A stretch of DNA of 64,000 bases from Blasia pusilla (Eukaryota > Marchantiophyta > Marchantiopsida > Blasiales). Location: assembly GCA_050084515.1 (NCBI GenBank), contig CM114271.1, forward strand, positions 13,764,001 through 13,828,000, read 5' to 3'. Below the pieces are notes generated by a model. The model worked only from the letters and a program-made list of their open reading frames with translations, was not told the origin of the DNA and searched no databases. Shown one piece after another: positions 34,101 through 44,899 of this stretch; the stretch's first letter is position 1; each line of letters starts with the position of its first letter. The position numbers and the translations under genes were made by a program.

Positions 34101-35095
34101 AGCAACTGAATCATCTTGAGGCGTTTTGGTAAAATCAAACTCTAACAAAAAACTAAGAAGAAATTCACCTTAGCAATGAGACGAAATGCTTCCAGCACCT
34201 TCACACACGTCAAGGGAGGTGGTTTGAACATCAATCGCTGTGTGGACCGACTGGCTTTGGCAACAAGCCCTAAATCACCTAAAGCCTGTATAAACAACAA
34301 ACATGCTGCTTAGGTGTATGAAGATAACTTACATAACACGTAACTAAGCACATGGTTGAACCCACAAGGAACTGAAAGTTACAGGTGGGGATATACCTTC
34401 ATTTGACTTTTAATCTGATCCTCCTTTCTTCCATACGATTCCGCAAGAGTTTTGATTATTGCAGCGTCACCTATACCAAGTTCGACTCCCTCATGCGCAG
34501 GAGCGATTTTGTTGGCTGAAAGATAAACAATGGCTAACAAGTCCCCAGGACAAGTAGCAATGACTGTGCGGAAGACATTACAGAGTATTTCTGTGATAGC
34601 CAGTCGCCCTGATTCGTTTGCTATCACTGACAGCCCACGGACGTGTTACTTGCACACTTCAAATTATCCACATTCTACTGCATGCAAGGTTCATAATTTG
34701 TGAAGATAAGTACTTTAGGATTTGAGTAATGTCCACAGGGAGACCAAAGAATGGGGAACACAGGAAGACGTACAGTCCAGAGCTCGAGCCAGGAAAATGA
34801 ATGGGACCTGCTCCCCTTCCTTCCAGAATGCAGCTCTTTTAGGTTCGAAATCTGCTTGCTTCTTCAACAATTCACCGATGACATCATTGATACTCGTCGG
34901 CGCTACATCCCCCTGTACCGCATCCTCGCCTGCATCTCTACAGCTGCTGTCCTTCTTCTCCTTTCCCGACGTCAACGGTATCCTTCCCTTTCCTCTGCCA
35001 CCTCCCCCTCCTGCCTTGGCATTCTTTTCCCTGGCTGCCTTCATTAGCACATCTGTCATACTCCTTTGCGCCATTTTCGTATCTTCGGTCATCAA
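28161..35095 (-). CDS. LIG1: DNA ligase 1 (ATP-dependent), 18 exons
   Basis: LIG1 seals nicks in replication (Okazaki fragments) and excision repair in the nucleus. I assembled exons by splice sites and phase: 35095-34774, 34626-34397, 34285-34169, 34013-33912, 33618-33502, 33240-33010, 32695-32601, 32438-32351, 32096-31965, 31552-31440, 30722-30621, 30285-30224, 29949-29878, 29319-29246, 29020-28964, 28736-28659, 28432-28355, 28244-28161. They join without a stop into 717 codons; plant LIG1 is usually about 750-800. The N-terminal DNA-binding domain covers about residues 70-310. The adenylation site is [11 protein letters not shown] with Lys366, motif III is [10 protein letters not shown], motif IV EGLMVK, motif V WLKLKKDY (540-547), then the OB-fold and FRFG..WFEP region. 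The C-terminal tail is acidic ([10 protein letters not shown]). Intron 7 has a GC donor. The start at 35095 or the Met eight codons on is uncertain, and no organelle-targeting extension is visible. Confidence 0.95.
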
Positions 35096-35700
35096 ACCCT
35101 TCTCCCGAATTAAAATGTCACTTGCTCACGCCGAGTAGCAAACCCCTGTTTAAAGCCCCGGAAACATATGCAAGCATCAGCGAGTTCAGTCTCGTGGCTC
35201 CCTTCCTGAATGTTTGACACGTGGCGCCCTTGCCCTCGCAGCCGTCGATTGTAGAGGGGACAATTTTGCGTTCCTTCCTGTCAACGGTCTGCATTCTCAA
35301 CCATTCTTGATGTCGTGCAAATTCTCTTACTTAATCTCAGTCCCAACTCTCGCTCGGGGATCCGACCACTTTCCCTGTCATGAAGATCGATAAAAACTTG
35401 CAAAGTGGGTATGTTTGAGGCGAAAGCTCCGCACTGTGCGTCCTCGACTTCACGCCGCTGTGAAGCCTCTTCAATCCGCAGCAGTAGGACGAGGAGACGA
35501 CTTCACAGGAGCAGCGCTCTTCCAGTCGACCAAAACCCGAAATTCAAGTCAAATGCATCCCTTGAAACGTGAAGCAGACTTATCAGCACTTTCTACTACA
35601 CGCTACTCTCTACCCCGCAGTGAATCAGTCAATCGCTCACTCACTCACTCACTGCTTGTAGTAGAGATAGAAGAGTGGGAGACCTGAGATTCGGTTTAAT
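35096..35700 (-). promoter_or_regulatory. Probable promoter and 5' leader of LIG1
   Basis: The sequence upstream of the ligase start is richer in GC and CpG than the distal flanks. It contains a palindromic G-box core CACGTG at 35218-35223, overlapping GTGGCGCCC (35221-35229), which partly resembles an E2F-type GGCGCC site. An S-phase gene would fit E2F control, but both calls are by eye. A TTTAAA lies at 35148-35153, too close to the ATG to be a confident TATA box. Confidence 0.35.
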
Positions 35701-38700
35701 AACTTACGGCTTCCGCTTCCCAGAGGACTGAGTGGCTAGAGGTACAGCGTGATCAAAAATTGCGGCAGTGAGGTGGTGAGTGGATTTGTGTGGAAAACGA
35801 TCTCTGTGTGCCCACCATAGCTCGGATGATCGGATCCCGTTCGCATTTAGTGCTGAGGAATCTTGTAGGGTTAATTCAGGAACCCGAGTTGTTAACAATG
35901 TGTTTGTTATTGTAGACGTTGGCTGCGCTTGATATGAAATGGATCCGTGAGGTCGTTGCTCCACCGGGTTGTCCTCGTCTACTTGTACTCGAATCAAGGG
36001 AGAAATTTGAGGATAGCATCTTATGGGGCAGCAAGGAAATGTTTGAGTTCTTCTAAACTGCCATTTGAAAACCGTTTGTGTTAATAGTATAGATGGTTCG
36101 AAATTTCAGTAACCTGAACGCCCCGTTACTTGAATGCCCCCTACCCATGCCAAGCGTTGCCCTACCCATGCACGATTCATAAGACACATGGTGAATTATC
36201 CCGTGTCGCAATTTGAAAACCGCTCCTATGCTAATAGCATAGATGCATGCAAAAATTGAAGAGGGAGGATAGCTGATTATGGGACAAGGAGAGAATGTAT
36301 TAGTAGCATGCGCTAGAAAATTCTCGTTTTGAATTGGTTGGAATTGCACTTCACAAAGAAAGCAATAACTATGAAGGTGCCAATAATGAAAGTCATGCCT
36401 TTCTTCTTGCTTTCTAGATCTCTCTCTTTATTAATACTAGGTGCATGGAAGAGTCCTCATTCTTCTTGCACCCTTTCTTTTTGTTAATTAGATGGAATTA
36501 AGTTATAAGAGGGGACGTGTGTCGCAATGGGAGGCCACCGAAAATAGGACTGATATCAAATAGGGAGATGTTTGTTGATGAAAACCATGTCGCTAATCAT
36601 AGTATAGAGTACCCCCAACTAAGAGCCCAATACAGACATGGAGCTCTCCCTTTGCTTTCTATATAGAAACGTAAAATTGAGTCATATTAAGGGATTTCAA
36701 CTAAATTGTGTCATATATGTGCCAAGTTTGGATGTCTACATTGTTAGATCTTCTTATTGAGCTACTACACTCCCCCATTATTTCACTTTTACTTTACTTT
36801 ACAAGGGGACCACACTAGTTATATTTGTCACATCTTAGTTGGCCGACATGTAGAGTTCTACCATGTCGATGGTATAGAGGGTGAACTGGTTGTTTGGGTG
36901 TAACTTTGTCCTGTGATGTCAGATGAGGTTGGCGACAGGTCCGTTGTGTCGTCTCTAACAATTTCCCTATTTTGGTCTTAGCAACTGACCCACTGACCGA
37001 GTCAACGATCATCCGATAACCTATGCACGCAGGTTACTAATGGAGTGGTCATTTTTTGGGAAAGAGCCAAAAGGCTCTTCCCAAGGCTATAAGAGAGGGA
37101 GAGATGGCTTTCCCAAGCCATCTTTCTTATGTTGAGCCTTTGGAGCATCCTTCTTATATGTGTGCATATGTAAATGTAGGAATTAGGATGCTAGCGTCCG
37201 AACTCCCTCATAGCGGAGGATGGATGTGGCTTGATATGCTGATGTAGATTCAGAAGGGGAGTTTTAGGAAGTGTGAGCCGTTCTTACTCTGATTTTCTTA
37301 TGTGTTCTCGACTCCGATTCTCGATGTATATGCGTGAGTGTATTTCATTTATGGATGATCGGCCCGTGTGTTCGGAATATTGGTGTTGTGTGGTGTGTAA
37401 ATGTGATCAGCGATGTGCATGCGCACGACATATTGTTAAGCTAGTAACACCATATATGTTCAATGCATTCTCTCATAGATTCCTATCCCAAATTTATTCC
37501 CCTAGTAAATAATATGTATCGGGAATCTTGATGAGATAAAGTAGATAGCATTGTGAAGAGTTTAAGGTTTGACACTTAGAAGCTAGGCACCCACATTTTG
37601 TATAATCAACACTCATATTATATGAGAGAATGTATCTCCCACTTTTCATATAGTACTTTATTCACTCAAGTAGATGAAAAGAAAATTATATAAGTAGGTT
37701 CTCTACTTCTTCTTTCAAATTCCAGTACAAAAAGAAAAAAGACTTTGTGAACCCATGAAGAAGCTTTCCTCCCCACCTCCACCACCAAGGTAGGACATGG
37801 GAGAGTTGAATGCCAAGCAAAACACAAGATTACAACCACAAAGGACTAGAAGGAACTCACAAAAAAATTCAAAGCCAAATGTGTGAGATTCATAGAGGGT
37901 AAAACCAAGCCTTGGGATATTTGGATCAAGCTTCCCAACAAGAAGAATGGACTAGTGGCCATTAGACAAAACTCCTCAATTAGACCACACATGGAAGGGA
38001 AATTGGTTATCTTGAGAGGCAAAAAAACCCCAACTGAATTTTGCAATGGCCCTCGAATATTATAGCTAAGAAATTGAGAGAGAAATCCAACAACATAAGA
38101 TGGATAAACCTAATACATTGCATTGATAATCATGGAAGGACATTATTGCACCTGTCAAAACCAAACATGCGCTAACATAGAACATTAGAACTCTAGTTGG
38201 TTGTTACATGCATATGCATCTCTACAGAATATTCATCACCAATCAAATGCACAAAACACTTGATAAACACATCTTACCACGAAGTCTAGATATAGAGGCA
38301 AGTAGCTACCAAAATATCTATAATAATATAGAAACATCCCTCACAAACACAAATCTTTGAGTCTCTTCAAACCAAATCCACTCTCATGGTAAGAGGACGA
38401 GGTTACTCACAAGGCAAAAAGCACCATTCCTATGTTGCCTCATACAAAGATGTTCTATAAAGAGAGAATGAGCTCTCTCTCTCTCTCTCTAAGCTAAGTC
38501 TATGGCGCCCATATTGTAGCCAAGCACTCTCCATCATATCACTTGTACTTCCCCTTTAAAACGTTGTATTCGGCTTCCAAATCAAAAGTCCATTATGAAT
38601 TCTTTATTAAACCCTCCAACTCTGATAGGCAAGAAATGACATTGCTCTTTTCTGAAGCACTCTCCCCATAAAAGGCTTTGGGAATAACACCATTATGTAC

Positions 38701-38869
38701 AGGGGGATCATAACTCTCCCCAGGCCCATCAAAATTCATATTACAACCTGCATTGAGATCATTCAAAACACCTCTTACGCCCTCATGCCCCTCCGACATT
38801 ATTCAATCAACTAGCATAAACCAATATAAACTCAATCTCTATCCCCATCGTCATATTAGTTGAGCTCTA
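35701..38869. other. Intergenic; diffuse repeats, no gene recognised
   Basis: Two related ~50-bp stretches, TTTGAAAACCG...TTAATAGTATAGATG (36063-36095) and TTTGAAAACCG...CTAATAGCATAGATG (36212-36246), form a local direct repeat. The interval 37250-37440 ends in GATGTGCATGCGCACGACA, which resembles the LTR-end repeat of the Gypsy elements and may be an old LTR. A CT-dinucleotide run lies at 38474-38491. A 60-codon frame at 37883-38065 has no recognisable motif. Confidence 0.4.
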
Positions 38870-40775
38870 CTCCAAGTCCCAACATATTCCAATCAATATG
38901 TAGGTGGAAGAGATTCCCCCTAAATTGTATTCTCATGATATATGTGAACATCAATTGATTTTTGAGCAATTGAAATTTTGTCTCTTGATTCTTCCCCCAT
39001 TTCCACCACGATACATCTTTGTTAGTAATATCAAAGAATTTGCAATCCTATTAAATAAAATTGAGGTACCATCAATATAATTTTTCCACTCTTAAAAGCA
39101 CAAACTTGACTTAGATGTGTAAGGCAAGAAATACGTGAAATAGCATCTATCTTCATAAATTAAACACCAAGTCTACTTGGATATATCATATGATCCAAGA
39201 ACTCAATCTGGTCATAAAAGAACTTGCACTTAATTGGATGTAACTACAACCCATATAACTTCAATCGTCAAAATACCTTAACTAGCAAGATGCATGTTGC
39301 TATCCTTATAACCAAATGTGTCTCGATGCGAAACATCATAACTCTAGTAGGCTCACACTATCATGGATGCGCATCAAAGAGGTGTTTTGGAGGAGACATA
39401 AGATGTGAAATGCGAGTAAGGTTGAGCATTTTATGTGTTAATGGTCACAACTCGGGGAAATTTTGGACCAAACACGAACCAGGACTTGTGAGGAATTGAG
39501 TCTAAGAAAAGTAGATTGCCAAAGAGGATGAGAACCGGACTCGGAACTTGACTAGCGTTTGGGGTTTCACTATGTTTTAGGTCATAACGGCCGGACTTAA
39601 GATGCATTTGGGACAAGTAAGGTGGCATTAGAAATTTTATGCAAAGCTTATTCCAACGCATCAAAAATCTTGAAGAACGCATAAACAAAGATTGAGAAAA
39701 TGCACAAAATTTGTCGGAAGGACAGTTGGGTTGAGGGCCAAAATTAGTGGCCCGAGAGTACTTCCCAAAGGTAGGGGGAGGGTGGAGAACTCCAAAAGCA
39801 TATCTAAGGGAGGATCTCCAAGGGTTTTTGGGACCTAAACTCCACTTTGGGGAGCAGCAAGGCAAACCAAGGGCACAAAATGGGTTGGGAGGTTAGCGTT
39901 AGGGTGCAAACACCAAGCCAAGTCCAAGTGAGTGGATTTTGGAGATAACCCTTAGATTCCAACCCGTGACTCATTTTTTGGATCTCGATTAAAGAATCGT
40001 ACGAGGTCTATTGGATAGTTAGGACTGCTAGGCGTACGAGCGTCATTTCAGGTACTTTGACTATCCAAAAAATATGTCCTAAGTCCATAAAATCTTGCAT
40101 GTATTGGGAAGAGAATATGTAGGACCAGTTGAGCTTCATGAAAGGCCCAAGTTGAAAAGTTTGGGAGTTGGAAGGTTGATTGACTCGAACCAAGGCTAAT
40201 GAGAGTGTGTTTGGATGCATATTAGCAGAGTGAGTGTGACCTACTCAACGTACGCTTTCGCAAAATTTAAAATCAAACTTTAAGAGGATTAGGCGCATGA
40301 CAATGTCACTCATGCTCCTCAATGTTGATACTAAAGACTACAATGTCATAAATATAATACTTAGAAAAATCCTTATTTGTCAAGATCCTATCCTCAACTC
40401 TTTGAACAAATTTTGGGACGTTCTTTAATCAAAATGCTAAGAACCACAACATGTACAAACAATCCTTCTCGTAAGGATTGATGCCTCAAAATTTCCTCTG
40501 ATATTTTTGTCTCTCCTCCATTGTGATAGATAGTGCATGGTATGCGGCTTGAATTCAAATATCTAATGAACTGAAGACCTTTTCATGCCCATTGGCATCA
40601 AAGATCACCCCAAGCATGGATATAACATGTCAATTGCACATTGTCTATCATTTGATAAGTTGGTAGTCTCCACACAATTTCTTATTTGTCAAGTTGTCAT
40701 GCACATCCTTCTTTCAGGCATGGCAATGGTAGATGCATACTCTCCATGTGACATCTCCACTAGTTCTTGAGGAGT
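38870..40775 (-). pseudogene. Copy F: RT fragment of a subfamily-2 Gypsy element, split by a solo LTR
   Basis: On the minus strand 40775-40303 encodes the N-terminal RT region (EMSHGEYASTIAMPERRMCM and the downstream fingers). Sequence 39294-38880 encodes the part with KCKFFYDQIEFLDHMIYP and DVSRLCF/RISCLTH-like remnants. Phrase choice matches copies C and E. A family J LTR separates the halves at the codons for the segment EEHE. It is heavily mutated with no open frame over 40 codons. Confidence 0.65.
39295..40302 (+). repeat. Solo LTR (family J), ~1.0 kb, inside copy F
   Basis: The block shares order and wording with 63431-64000, for example GAGTCTAAGAAAAGTAGATT versus GAGTCTAGGAAGTGGGTTGC and GGGTTGAGGGCCA followed by CCCAAAGG. 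It starts TGTTGCTATCC and ends GGCGCATGACA. It is flanked by ATGCA on the left and ATGTC on the right, where uninterrupted copy E reads GATGTCGCTCATG, so a mutated 5-bp duplication of ATGTC is likely. Confidence 0.7.
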
Positions 40776-40799
40776 CACAAAATATATTTTGCATTTAGT

Positions 40800-43690
40800 A
40801 AGCATGATTTAAGCATATTGAAGGTTGCGCAAATTTGCATTGAGTAGTTCAGTGATATACCAATCTTCTAGCAATCCTACATGTACATTGAAATGGAGAA
40901 AGCCCAAATTTAGAGCAACAATCAAGATTAGGTTGAGATAGGAAGTGATGTACCTTGGCGTAAAAGTCCCACGGAAAATTTTGATTTTACATGGGAACCA
41001 AGGCGGGTAGCGAGGGAGCCAAGAGGCGGAGGTGAAGGCGGATGGAGGGGATGCATAGGGAGGCACGCTAGAGATACGGCCGAGTAATCCAACTACATTC
41101 GGAATACATGATCGTCCAAGTGTCATATTAGTCACTAGCCAATGACTAGACAACGAGATAAAGTCGAGGTAGGTAGTTAGCTGACTACACAATGGAAGGA
41201 AATAATATAATAGTGGGATCTCCAATGTGGTAGGAGACTGATGGGATATTGGATGGTGTGGGTTGATGTGACCATGACACATCTAGTAATTTTTTCAACG
41301 AGTGGAAGGTGTTTCACGACCCATGATTTCACAACCCTATGCTTTCGATCGTTATTTTCGATGAGATTCCTTGCCCATTTCCAGTTGTTGATAGAATTGT
41401 GACTTGCTAGCATTATGCTGACCAATGACAAGATGATTGATTTTCAAGAATGGTTTACAATAAAGTGTTAAACATGGCGATGCCAATTGATGGTTTCTAA
41501 TTTTTTATAAGAGGCTTGATTTATTAGTTGAGGAGAAGTTATACCATGTAAGATGTCACACCACATGGAGCGGTCATTGTTCACCAAGAAATAGAGTGAT
41601 GGCATGCGTGTTCAAGTTATCTATTTGAGTCTCATTCTTGCACTTGTTGCTTGTCATTGAGGATGTTGGATATTGGATAGAGATTGTGTTAGATGGGTGT
41701 AGAGATGGAGTCAAATGTAGATTCTTTTTGCATGTATTGTATTTGTGGATATAAGGCAGTTTCCCGAGGAGGAATTGTGTGTAAGACCCAGGTTGTTGTT
41801 AGCTTACGTGATCTAGTACCTATAGGAGACTCAAACTGAGCTCGAGTGTTTTAGTGTGCATGAGGTAGATGAGGTTAGCTAGTAAGGAGTGTAAGAGACT
41901 TACATTTTGGTGAGTTTGAGTGTGCGTGAGGCAGGGTTATTGTCACTAAATTAGCATTAGCGTAAGAAATCTAGTGAGGAGTATGGGAGACTCTTGGTGA
42001 GTTTGAGTGCTTGGGTGTATGAAGCAGGGTTGTCCTTACATATAAGGATCCTTGCACATGGTAAGGTAATGCCATTGGGAAAATCTGCATAAGGCGGCAT
42101 GGAGGTGGATGCAAGGTTCAATGTAGGGTAGTTACGAAAGAAGGAGCCCAAGATGGAACCAAGCGCATAGAGATTTATAAACGGGAGAATGGAACTAGTC
42201 AAGCAATGAAGGTTTTATAGTCTTGATGGTTGGAGGCTCTTAGTGTAGTGATCAAAAGCGTAAAAAGTACTCAAGTTGCATGGCAGTCGCTAGATAAGAA
42301 AGGATGACGGAGAATGGTACATAGACAAGGTCGGGTGACTCTGATTGAGAGATATGGTGAAGGCTAGATTGAGCTGTGTCACAAGAAGGTAGTTTCATAG
42401 GGTGGCATCACATGGTAATGACGAAGAGTGGGGATCAGATGTGCTCTAACAAAGCAAGGAGCAGCATAATATGAAGAGGATGTCATGCCAAAGGAGGGTT
42501 GTGTAACTTGTCTTAGCTAGGTTAGGCCACACGTGGTGAGGGTCGAGCAACAAAGCAAAGTCAAGGTATGTGGTCAAGTTGACTACATAATCAAAGCCAA
42601 TAACGTGGTATTGGGCCTTCAACATGGTAGGAGCTAGGTTGATGAGATTGTGGATGTTTTGGGTTAACATGATGTGACACATCCCAAGATGTTCCTCATC
42701 TTGGGATGTGTCTCAGAATGTAGATGTTCCACAACTCATGATTCACAACCCAACACTTTTGATCGTGATCTTCGATGAGATTCCTTGTCCACCACCAAGT
42801 TTTGATAGAGTTCTAGCTTCTTGGTACTATGGTGACTGATGACAAGATGAATGATCCGCACTCACAATATGCAATGGAGTGTTAGAGGTGGTGACACACA
42901 CCCTAATGCCAATGGGTAGTTCACATTTTTTGAGGAGAAGTTTGACTTGTCATGTTGCGGAGGGTGCCACACTACATGGAGCAATCATTGTTGATTGTGT
43001 TGTAAAATGATAGCATGTGTGTTCATATTACTCATTCAACTCCCATTCCTATGCTTGTCTCTTGTTATCTAGGATGATGGGTATCATGAATAACTTGAGC
43101 TAGAAGGATGCATTTATGGTATCAAGTACAAACTCCTTTTGGGTGTCGTATGTTTGTGGGTATAGAGCAGTTGAACAAGTAGGGGTCATGTGTACATGTA
43201 TGACCCAAGTTGTTGTTAGCTTATAGTTAGGTGAGATAGTATGGGAGGCTCAAGATAAGCACGAGTGTTTGACTGTGCATGAGATAGAGTTTTTCATTAT
43301 GGGATTACCATTAACGCAGGTAAGTTAGTGAGGAGTGTGGGAGACTCTTGTGAGTCATAGTGCATGAGCCTATGAGGTAGGGTTTTCATCATGATATTCT
43401 TCCATGGTTTGGAAGAACGGGGTAGTTTGAGGAGTGGTAGTGAAATTATGCAGAGTTTAGTGAGGTATTGAGGAGTTTTGAGTGAGAAACCACTATGACT
43501 ACCAAATATTGTTTGATTGTCATCACTAGACAACGAGTCTAGTGACAAGATCATGGACAAAGAGAGTGTTACGTGGGGAGAGATGGACAATGTGAGCCAT
43601 TGGGACATAGGTTGGTTCTTGCGAGCGGTAGGCACCATTGACCTCGATGACTTCATTCAAGACTTCATCGTGTACAAGGTGTGACTTCTA
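40800..43690. repeat. Diverged direct duplication, spacing about 1.4 kb
   Basis: Sequence from about 41130 to 42000 reappears, diverged, from about 42520 to 43400. Anchors include CGATGAGATTCCTTG (41360 and 42773), ATGACAAGATGA(A/T)TGAT (41425 and 42840), CACATGGAGC(G/A)(G/A)TCATTG and CCCAGGTTGTTGTTAGCTTA. No coding frame is evident. It could be the paired LTRs of a lost element, or a tandem duplication. A third partial copy may start near 41960. Confidence 0.55.
42676..42712. repeat. Perfect 16-bp inverted repeat, 5-bp loop
   Basis: GACACATCCCAAGATG (42676-42691), spacer TTCCT, and the exact reverse complement (42697-42712). It sits inside the second copy of the direct duplication and is absent from the matching place in the first copy, where the text reads GACCATGACACATC. 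Confidence 0.85.
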
Positions 43691-43768
43691 GGAGATATGA
43701 GCCCTTATACGTTACAACCCTTTCATGTCGTGGAAGGGTTTGTTCCAACACTTAGAGGGATCTTCTAT

Positions 43769-43820
43769 GGATGACTATTGGAAGTTCAGATATATAGTCT
43801 TATAGTTCCAATAGTCATCC
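43769..43820. repeat. 15-bp inverted repeat with 22-base loop
   Basis: GGATGACTATTGGAA (43769-43783) and its exact reverse complement (43806-43820) flank a 22-base loop. The last 11 bases of the right arm are repeated once more at 43821-43831. Confidence 0.8.
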
Positions 43821-44899
43821 AATAGTCATCCATACATGCTATAGAGATCTATGCCTAGAGGGTGTATTGGATTGTAAGGTATTTGTCCATTAGTGGTCGT
43901 GAGGAAAATAATGGGGTGTTGGGAGCAATCAGGTCCATACCATTAGCCAAGGAGTAGATGGAGATGATATATAGGAATGATGGTAGTGAGGTAGCGAAGA
44001 TATTTGGTAGTAGAGGTCCACCTAGATTCATTCCTACATTTGAGTTTTTCTTAGAGTCGAGGAGGATTTTGAACTAGCATGGCGTGCAAACTGTCAAGTT
44101 GAAGAGTCTACAAGATTTCCAGCGGAGATCGGATCTCAGGAATATCATCCAGAGCGTCTAATACATCATGTGCGACTATAGGTTATTATTTTTAATTAAT
44201 CAAACCCTCTTTCATTTTTTTGAAATATTTAATTGAGCCATCGCTATTATTATTATCTCAACTATGGATTTTAATAACCCTTTTGCTATTATACAACTTT
44301 TTTAAAAACTTACAATCTCTTTTGCATGCGGATATAATTTATATAAAAGAAGTACACTTCAAACGGCCACTTGGATGTAAATGAAAAATAGTACAAGCAA
44401 TACACATGGAAGACATAACACAAATACATTTCACCGAAATATGCAACAAGGTTGATTTAAATACTTTATTTCATAAATATCTTAAATAGTCAAGATTTTC
44501 TCTTGTCTTTTTAGAATGTATCTAAAATTTTTCTATCATGAGGATCTAATATCCAACATCTTTCACTCCCTACTGGTATTCCTTTTTAACATAAGAAATT
44601 ACCATATCGTATCCAATCCATTGTACATCATTGTTATCATAAGGGAAATGAATTGAGCTTTGACTCACATGAGTGAGCCAATTGACCCTACACTCTATCC
44701 AATCATCTTTCGTTGTAGATCCTCCAACATGTTCGAGCATGCCTCTATCATGTTATGTTATTTCATGCTTATTTTTGTGTAACTCTTTCCTATTTTTCTC
44801 CTTAAGGGCCTCGGACAATATGCCATGTTTTCTCACTTTACCTATCCAAGATTTCTAAGCATATCCTCTTTCCATGATGCTTGTAGGGACTCCTTCAGT

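Noticed and set aside
34722-35138. 138-codon plus-strand frame opposite ligase exon 1
   Set aside because: It is the antisense shadow of the conserved ligase N terminus and has no motif of its own.
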